Below are positions 6,296-12,755 of a stretch of DNA of 12,755 nucleotides, piece after piece. The notes under the pieces were generated by a model, which saw only the letters and a program-made list of their open reading frames with translations, searched no databases and had not been told where the DNA came from. Each line of letters opens with the position of its first letter. Position 1 is the stretch's first letter. The position numbers and the translations under genes are program-made. The stretch comes from Conexibacter sp. Its GTDB lineage: Bacteria; Actinomycetota; Thermoleophilia; Solirubrobacterales; Solirubrobacteraceae. Location of the stretch: NCBI GenBank assembly GCA_025964055.1, contig JAOPZP010000279.1:1-12755 (forward strand), given 5' to 3'.

Positions 6296-7639
6296 ATGAG
6301 ATCCGTCGTTCTCGTCACCGGCGGCGCCGGCTTCATCGGCTCGCACGTCGTCGACCGCCTGGTCGCCGCCGGCCACCGGCCGCGCATCCTCGACCAGCGG
6401 CCGTCGCCCTGGCATGCGTCCGGGGAGATCGACACGGTCATCGGCGACGTCCGGCGCCCCGAGGACGTGATGCGCGCCGCGCACGGCTGCGCGGCGATCT
6501 GCCACCTCGCCGCCGCCGCCGACGTCGGCGAGGTCCACGCCCAGCCGGCGTGGTCCACCGAGCTGAACACGACCGGGACGCTGAACGTCCTCGAGGCCGC
6601 GCGCCAGCTCGGGATCGCGCGAGTGGTGTACGCGTCGACGGTCTGGGTCTACTCCGACGTCGTCGCCGACGAGGTCGACGAGGACGAGCTCCTGCCGGCG
6701 CCCGCGCACCTCTACACCGCCGGCAAGCTCGCCGGCGAGATGTACTGCCGTTCCTACGCCGAGCTCTACGGCGTCCAGTCGACGGTGCTGCGCTTCGGCA
6801 TCCCCTACGGCCCGCGCGCCCGGCCGGCCGCGGTCATCCCGAGCTTCGTCGCCCGCGCGCAGTCCGGCGAGCCGCTGAGCATCGCCGGCAGCGGCGACCA
6901 GGAGCGCAGCTTCGTCTACGTCGAGGACCTCGCCGACGGCGTCGTGCGCGGGCTGATCCCGGAGGCGGCGGGCCGGACCTACAACCTGGCCGGCACCGAG
7001 ACGACCACCATCGCGCAGCTGGCCAAGCTCGTCTGCGAGGAGGTCGCCGAGACCGAGATCGTGCACACCGAAGGGCGCGCGGGCGACCTGCGCGGGGCCC
7101 GGATCCGCAGCGACCGCGCCGCGGAGGAGCTCGGCTGGAGCGCGAGCACCCCGCTGCGCGAGGGGCTGCGCCGCTACGCGACCTGGATGCGCGAGCAGGA
7201 CGAGCCGGCGTCGGCGGTCGTCGTCGCTGCGCCCGCCGCGGTCCGCCGGCGCGCGCGCGCCCTGGCCCGGTTGAGCGAAGCATGGCGCGACCCGGCCTTC
7301 ACCGGCGTCGCCGCGCTGCTGGCGGTCGCCTCCGCGGCGGTCTCGGTGATCCTCGGCACGCCGGATCGCACCCAGGCCGCCGACCTCACGGTGGCCGCGC
7401 TCGCCCTGGCGCTCCCGCTGTGGTCGCTGACCTTCACGCCGTGGCCGGCCGGGCTGCACGGTCGCCAGGCGTGGTCCACCGCGTTGACCGGGCTGGCCTG
7501 CGTCGTGCTGCTCGGCCTGTTCAGCGGCGACCCCGACGCGCTGCACGGCTCCCACCTGCTCTCGCTCATGACGCTCGCGATCTGCGTCAGCGCGCTGCTG
7601 CGCGTCGTGCCGCTGCGCCTCGCCCAGCGCTCGCCGTGA
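6296..7639 (+). CDS. NAD-dependent epimerase/dehydratase (extended SDR) fused to a 4-TM membrane domain
   Basis: 447 residues. Residues 1-300 are an extended SDR of the UDP-glucose-4-epimerase type: Rossmann motif TGGAGFIGSH (8-17), HLAAAADV (70-77), ASTVWVY with S114/T115, the catalytic Y140 and K144 in YTAGK, and FVYVEDLADG further on for substrate binding. These change the stereochemistry or oxidation state of nucleotide sugars. After an Ala/Arg-rich linker (about 305-334), residues 335-440 form four hydrophobic helices separated by short loops, which plain SDR epimerases (300-350 aa) lack. The start ATG 6296 is set by the TTGAAA-N17-TAGGTT promoter 7 bases upstream; the open frame extends further back but would run antisense through the glycosyltransferase. 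The membrane tail suggests the enzyme is held at the membrane beside lipid-linked glycosylation. Exact sugar unknown. Confidence 0.88.
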   Translation: MRSVVLVTGGAGFIGSHVVDRLVAAGHRPRILDQRPSPWHASGEIDTVIGDVRRPEDVMRAAHGCAAICHLAAAADVGEVHAQPAWSTELNTTGTLNVLEAARQLGIARVVYASTVWVYSDVVADEVDEDELLPAPAHLYTAGKLAGEMYCRSYAELYGVQSTVLRFGIPYGPRARPAAVIPSFVARAQSGEPLSIAGSGDQERSFVYVEDLADGVVRGLIPEAAGRTYNLAGTETTTIAQLAKLVCEEVAETEIVHTEGRAGDLRGARIRSDRAAEELGWSASTPLREGLRRYATWMREQDEPASAVVVAAPAAVRRRARALARLSEAWRDPAFTGVAALLAVASAAVSVILGTPDRTQAADLTVAALALALPLWSLTFTPWPAGLHGRQAWSTALTGLACVVLLGLFSGDPDALHGSHLLSLMTLAICVSALLRVVPLRLAQRSP

Positions 7640-7648
7640 GCCCGGCCT

Positions 7649-7668
7649 CTCATCTGCCCCTCATCTGC
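7649..7668 (+). promoter_or_regulatory. 11-bp-period direct repeat upstream of the DedA gene
   Basis: CTCATCTGC at 7649-7657 is repeated perfectly at 7660-7668, an 11-bp period in an 88-bp gap between the epimerase stop and the DedA start. This is the spacing of OmpR/PhoB-class response-regulator half-sites. I see no convincing -10 box between it and the ATG at 7728, only weak candidates. Different half-site sequence from the repeat at 198, so a different regulator is likely. Confidence 0.5.
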
Positions 7669-7727
7669 GACGGCGACCCTGCGGTGGTGCATCCCAACGC
7701 CTCCTCCCCGGCCCGCCCCGCGCGATC

Positions 7728-8381
7728 ATGAGCGCGCTCGTCCTCCCGCTCGCCAGCCTGACGTCGACCGTGCAGGACCTGGTCGTCCACCACGGCGTGC
7801 TCGCGGTCTTCGCGGTCATGGCCGTGGACGCCGTCCTACCGGTCGGCGGCGAGCTGACGATGCTGCTCGCGGGCGCGCTGGCGGCCGGAGCGCTGGGCGG
7901 CGGTGGCCGCGACGGCCTGCCGGAGTACCTCATGCTGTCGGCGGCCGGCACGCTCGGCTACCTGACGGGCTCGCTCGCCGGCTGGTGGGTCGGCCGCCGT
8001 GGCGGCCGTGAGCTCGTCGAGCGCCACGGCCGCTGGCTGCACCTCGGGCCCGAGCGGTTCGCGCGCGCCGAGGCCTGGTTCGACCGGCACGGGAGGATGG
8101 CCGTGTTCCTCGGGCGGCTGACGCCGCTGGTGCGCTCGTTCATCTCGATCCCCGCGGGCGTGCTGGACTTCCCGCTGCGGCCGTACGTCGCGCTCACGAC
8201 CGCGGCCTCGGCGATCTGGTGCTTGGCCTTCGCGGGCGCCGGCTGGGCGCTGGGCAGCAACTGGGACCAGGTGCACCACGCCTTCCGCTACGCCGACATC
8301 GCGGCGGTCGTCGCCGTCCTGGTCGCCGCAGCGCTGCTGCTCCGCGCGCAGCGTCGCCGGCCGGTCGCCGAGCGGCCCTGA
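7728..8381 (+). CDS. DedA-family (SNARE-associated/VTT) membrane protein
   Basis: A 217-residue membrane protein with the DedA signature: the re-entrant loop acid in DAVLPVGGEL near residues 34-43, the family motif FLGRLTPLVRSFISIPAGVLDFP (about 126-148) with its conserved arginines, and G-rich helices after it. DedA proteins act in membrane homeostasis; several members flip undecaprenyl phosphate or phospholipids, and loss often affects envelope stress and antimicrobial-peptide resistance. ATG 7728 has no clear ribosome site. It follows the epimerase by 88 bp on the same strand. A lipid-carrier recycling role would fit beside glycolipid genes, but that link is inference. The Arg-rich tail RAQRRRPVAERP is cytoplasmic by the positive-inside rule. 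Confidence 0.9.
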   Translation: MSALVLPLASLTSTVQDLVVHHGVLAVFAVMAVDAVLPVGGELTMLLAGALAAGALGGGGRDGLPEYLMLSAAGTLGYLTGSLAGWWVGRRGGRELVERHGRWLHLGPERFARAEAWFDRHGRMAVFLGRLTPLVRSFISIPAGVLDFPLRPYVALTTAASAIWCLAFAGAGWALGSNWDQVHHAFRYADIAAVVAVLVAAALLLRAQRRRPVAERP

Positions 8382-8423
8382 CTCCGACCCGGGCGCCAGG
8401 CGAAAGCCCAGAAGCGGGCGCGC

Positions 8424-8453
8424 TTGACAACCGCGCTCCGACGCGGAGATACT
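8424..8453 (+). promoter_or_regulatory. Strong sigma-70 promoter of the GH3 gene
   Basis: TTGACA (8424-8429), an 18-bp spacer, and GATACT (8448-8453). It is the best-matching promoter in the window. The expected transcription start is near 8460. The open frame of the GH3 gene begins with a TTG codon that is part of this -35 box, so that codon is not the true start. Confidence 0.75.
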
Positions 8454-8464
8454 GCGAAATCGCA
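8453..8464 (+). promoter_or_regulatory. Inverted repeat over the +1: putative repressor operator
   Basis: TGCGA-AA-TCGCA is a perfect 5-2-5 inverted repeat beginning on the last base of the -10 box and covering the predicted transcription start. A dimeric repressor there would block polymerase. The ROK-family regulator encoded downstream (11325-12527) is the obvious local candidate, though a LacI-type regulator from elsewhere is also possible. Confidence 0.5.
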
Positions 8465-8465
8465 T

Positions 8466-8474
8466 AAAGGGGAG
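8466..8474 (+). promoter_or_regulatory. Shine-Dalgarno site for an alternative GTG start at 8481
   Basis: AAAGGGGAG is followed by 6 bases and GTG 8481, which is in frame with the GH3 coding sequence and 14 codons ahead of the ATG at 8523. Strength and spacing are better than most sites in this window, so start choice is open. Confidence 0.45.
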
Positions 8475-8510
8475 CGGTCCGTGGGGTACAGGCCGCCCGG
8501 TCTTCTCGGG

Positions 8511-8518
8511 AGAGGAAG
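8511..8518 (+). promoter_or_regulatory. Shine-Dalgarno site for the GH3 ATG start
   Basis: AGAGGAAG precedes two consecutive ATG codons at 8523 and 8526 with 4 and 7 bases of spacing from its last G. It can pair with CTTCT at 8502-8506 to give a five-pair stem, so access to it may be structure-dependent. Confidence 0.55.
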
Positions 8519-8522
8519 CAAC

Positions 8523-11261
<2,739 letters not shown>

Positions 11262-11273
11262 GCCTCGGGTCAC

Positions 11274-11316
11274 GCCCAGGCGTCGCCGTCGTCCGCCGAC
11301 GACGCGGCGCCTGGGC
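11274..11316. terminator. Bidirectional hairpin terminator between convergent genes
   Basis: A long GC stem: GCCCAGGCG at 11274-11282 pairs with the complementary CGCCTGGGC ending at 11316. Pairing continues inwards through CGC and GTCGT with one mismatch and one bulge, around a CCGCCG loop. It begins 13 bp after the GH3 stop and ends 9 bp before the ROK stop. There is no T-run, as is common in high-GC actinobacteria. It would end transcription from both sides. Confidence 0.7.
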
Positions 11317-11324
11317 CGCCGGCC

Positions 11325-12527
11325 TCAGACGCGGCGGGCCGCGACCGTGTCGGACCGGCGCAGCAGGTCCGCGCCATGGCGAAGCACGAGCGCGACGGCG
11401 CCGAGGACCTCGGCGCGCTCGCCGAGCGTGCCCTCGACGATGGTCACGTCCTCGGCGGCCGAGCGGACGGCGCCGCGGCGGACCGCCTCCCGCAGCGGCT
11501 CGACGAGGAGGGATCCGGCTGCGGCCAGGTCACCGCCGACGACGATCCGCTCGGGGTTGAAGAGGTTGCACAGCGTGGCGACGGCGGTGCCGATCGCCGC
11601 GCCCGCATCGGCGATGGCACGGGCGGATCCCGGGTGGCCGTCGAGCGCGGAGGCGATCACGTCGCCGACCGCGACGTCGGCGCCGAGCGTGCCGCGGACC
11701 GCCGCCAGCACGGCCGCGGACCCCGCGACGGTCTCGAGGCAGCCGCGGTTGCCGCAGCGGCAGACCTGGCCGCTCGGGTCGATGACGGTGTGGCCGATCT
11801 CGCCGGCGGTGCCGCTGGTGCCCGTGTAGGGCCTGCCGCCGATGATGAAGCCCGCGCCGATGCCGGTCGCGACCTTCAGGTAGGCCATGTTCTCGGCGCC
11901 GCGACCCGCACCCCACATCCACTCGCTCAGCGCTCCGAGGTTCGCGTCGTTCTCCACCTCGACCGTGCGACCCAGCGCGTCGCTCATCGCATCGGCGGCC
12001 CGAACCCCGACCCAGCCCGGCAGGATGGTGGAGTCGCCGAGCTCGCCGGTCGGGCCGTGCACCGGGCCGGGAAGGCCCATCCCGACGCCGACGACGTCGC
12101 GCTGCTCGGCGTTGGCCTCGGCAAGGACCTCGTCGACCAGGCGGGCGGCGTGCGCGATCGCCGCGGTGGCCGGCAGGTCGGCGTCGAGCTCGTCGTGGCG
12201 CTCGGCGAGGACCTGGTGCGCCAGGTCGGAGACCACGACGCGCACGTGGCGCTTGCCGAAGTCGAGACCGATGGCCACGCCCGCGTTGCGGTGCATGGCG
12301 ACGAGGACCGGTGGCCGGCCCACGGCGCCGGGAGGGCGCGGATCGCCGCCGGCGCCGGGCTCGGTCACGAGCCCGGCGGCCTGGAGCTCGGTGATGACCG
12401 CCGAGACCGTCGATGCCGCCAGGCGCGTCCGGCGAGCCAGATCGGCGCGCGACACCGCCCCGCTCTCGGCCAGGACCCCGAACACGCGCGCACGGGCATC
12501 GACCCGCGACGCGACGGGGCCGCTCAT
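11325..12527 (-). CDS. ROK-family transcriptional regulator (repressor type)
   Basis: 400 residues. An N-terminal MarR-like winged helix-turn-helix (about 14-58, with SRADLARRTRLAASTVSAV as the recognition region) is followed by a ROK domain. The zinc-binding set is H246, C256, C258 and C263 (VCRCGNRGCLE), and NDAN (193-196) retains the sugar-site aspartate D194. The kinase phosphate loop, normally DxGGTK, reads DFGKRH (89-94), so ATP use is unlikely and the protein should be a sugar-sensing regulator like NagC, Mlc or XylR. Start ATG at 12527 has AAGGA 6 bases upstream. The frame continues upstream to the window edge, but that part overlaps the divergent lipoprotein start. By position it is the likely regulator of the GH3 gene and/or the lipoprotein. 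Effector unknown; glucose or cello/laminari-oligosaccharide is inferred. Confidence 0.92.
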   Translation of the reverse strand: MSGPVASRVDARARVFGVLAESGAVSRADLARRTRLAASTVSAVITELQAAGLVTEPGAGGDPRPPGAVGRPPVLVAMHRNAGVAIGLDFGKRHVRVVVSDLAHQVLAERHDELDADLPATAAIAHAARLVDEVLAEANAEQRDVVGVGMGLPGPVHGPTGELGDSTILPGWVGVRAADAMSDALGRTVEVENDANLGALSEWMWGAGRGAENMAYLKVATGIGAGFIIGGRPYTGTSGTAGEIGHTVIDPSGQVCRCGNRGCLETVAGSAAVLAAVRGTLGADVAVGDVIASALDGHPGSARAIADAGAAIGTAVATLCNLFNPERIVVGGDLAAAGSLLVEPLREAVRRGAVRSAAEDVTIVEGTLGERAEVLGAVALVLRHGADLLRRSDTVAARRV

Positions 12528-12533
12528 CCTGCG

Positions 12534-12538
12534 TCCTT
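12534..12538 (-). promoter_or_regulatory. Ribosome-binding site deciding the ROK start
   Basis: On the minus strand AAGGA is followed by 6 bases and ATG at 12527. It supports this start over the longer open frame, which extends to 12731. Confidence 0.7.
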
Positions 12539-12541
12539 CGA

Positions 12542-12557
12542 GGTGATCGGTGATCGG
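12542..12557. repeat. Tandem 7-bp repeat in the ROK leader
   Basis: GGTGATC is repeated back to back (12542-12548, 12549-12555) followed by GG. It lies between the likely ROK promoter and its ribosome site, where an autoregulatory operator could be. It may equally be chance. Confidence 0.4.
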
Positions 12558-12578
12558 CGCATCGGACGGGAGGCTTGC

Positions 12579-12584
12579 AGCGTA
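12579..12584 (-). promoter_or_regulatory. Putative -10 box for the ROK gene
   Basis: TACGCT on the minus strand, about 50 bases ahead of the ROK ATG. It overlaps two 8-bp palindromes, GCGTACGC (12580-12587) and CGCATGCG (12585-12592), in the gap between divergent genes. No convincing -35 was found. Weak call. Confidence 0.3.
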
Positions 12585-12637
12585 CGCATGCGCGGCCAGC
12601 GCCCACGCCACCCCCGGCGGGAGGGAAGAATGAGCGG

Positions 12638-12755
12638 GTGACGGCGAACCGCAGCTCCCTCCGCGCGTTGCTCTCGGTGGTGACCGCCGGGCTCGTGGCC
12701 ATGGGCTGCGGGGCGACGCACCGCACCGCACCGGCGACCGACCCGGCCGTCCGGC
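12638..12755 (+). CDS. Putative lipoprotein, N-terminal fragment
   Basis: A GTG-initiated frame of 39 full codons runs off the window. It reads as a lipoprotein signal: basic start (MTANRSSLR), hydrophobic core ALLSVVTAGLVAM and lipobox VAMGC, with the lipidated cysteine at residue 24, then a Thr/Pro/Ala-rich tether. Upstream GGGAGGGAAG (12619-12628) is about 9 bases from the GTG. An ATG nearer to it (12630) opens only a three-codon frame, MSG, whose TGA overlaps the GTG. Because it diverges from a ROK gene near a glucanase, a sugar-binding protein of an ABC importer is a reasonable guess, but nothing past the signal is visible to test that. Confidence 0.6.
   Translation, partial: MTANRSSLRALLSVVTAGLVAMGCGATHRTAPATDPAVR

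Noticed and set aside
6259..6570. Upstream extension of the glycosyltransferase frame
   Set aside because: It crosses the divergent promoter and the epimerase N-terminus, and the family's conserved N-terminus begins at the GTG at 6258.
8386..8423. Terminator hairpin after the DedA gene
   Set aside because: Several GGGCGC/GCGC pieces are present but I could not pair them into a stable stem longer than a few bases.
8424..8426. TTG as start codon of the GH3 gene
   Set aside because: These bases are the first half of the TTGACA -35 box, so they lie upstream of the transcript. The real start is at 8481 or 8523.
12579..12593. The TGCGTACGCT element near the ROK promoter as a second copy of the glucanase palindrome
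   Set aside because: It shares only the TGCG/CGC ends; centre and spacing differ. Similarity at this level is expected by chance in such GC-rich DNA.
12528..12731. Longer ROK protein starting upstream of 12527
   Set aside because: The ATG at 12527 has a well-placed AAGGA site and is directly followed by the winged helix. The extension overlaps the divergent lipoprotein start and has no similarity.

Overview
The window is very GC-rich, with G or C at almost every third codon position, frequent GTG starts, tightly packed genes and at least two promoters whose -10 box lies exactly 7 bases before the start codon (leaderless style). This points to a high-GC actinobacterium. The gene content (exo-beta-glucanase with a ROK regulator, LolA-like protein beside an ABC-2 exporter) would fit Streptomyces-like or Thermoleophilia/Solirubrobacterales lineages; the lineage below phylum is a guess from general appearance. 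No gap between genes exceeds about 150 bases, and I saw no rRNA, tRNA, CRISPR array, transposase or attachment site.

Region 1 (1-3239, + strand): the tail of a sensor histidine kinase, then an apparently co-transcribed set of a membrane-anchored LolA-like protein, an ABC-2 type ATPase and its permease. An 11-bp-spaced direct repeat of the kind bound by OmpR/PhoB-type response regulators lies in the 3' end of the kinase gene, just ahead of a -10-like box. The simplest reading is a two-component system controlling an envelope-related exporter next to it.

Region 2 (3277-7639): a cell-surface saccharide or glycolipid set. A short DegT/EryC1/StrS-type PLP aminotransferase and a DMT-type 10-helix transporter lie on the + strand. 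A GT28/MGDG-synthase-like glycosyltransferase lies on the - strand and overlaps the transporter tail-to-tail. Diverging from it is an extended-SDR sugar-nucleotide epimerase carrying an unusual four-helix membrane domain at its C-terminus. The two divergent starts are only 37 bases apart and share a double promoter.

Region 3 (7728-8381): a DedA/SNARE-associated (VTT-like) membrane protein, with a second, different 11-bp-spaced direct repeat ahead of it.

Region 4 (8424-12755): a beta-glucan use locus. A strong promoter with a palindrome across the expected +1 drives a large secreted GH3 exo-beta-glucanase of the barley-ExoI/ExoP type. A ROK-family repressor-like gene faces it across a shared hairpin terminator. 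Diverging from the ROK gene at the right edge is the start of a lipoprotein gene, possibly a sugar-binding protein, cut off by the window end.

I did not find a clearly new multi-gene system such as a defence, toxin or RNA element. The most unusual items are the epimerase-membrane fusion, the two response-regulator-like repeats, the 37-bp leaderless divergent promoter, the truncated aminotransferase, and the two in-frame starts with separate Shine-Dalgarno sites on the GH3 gene.
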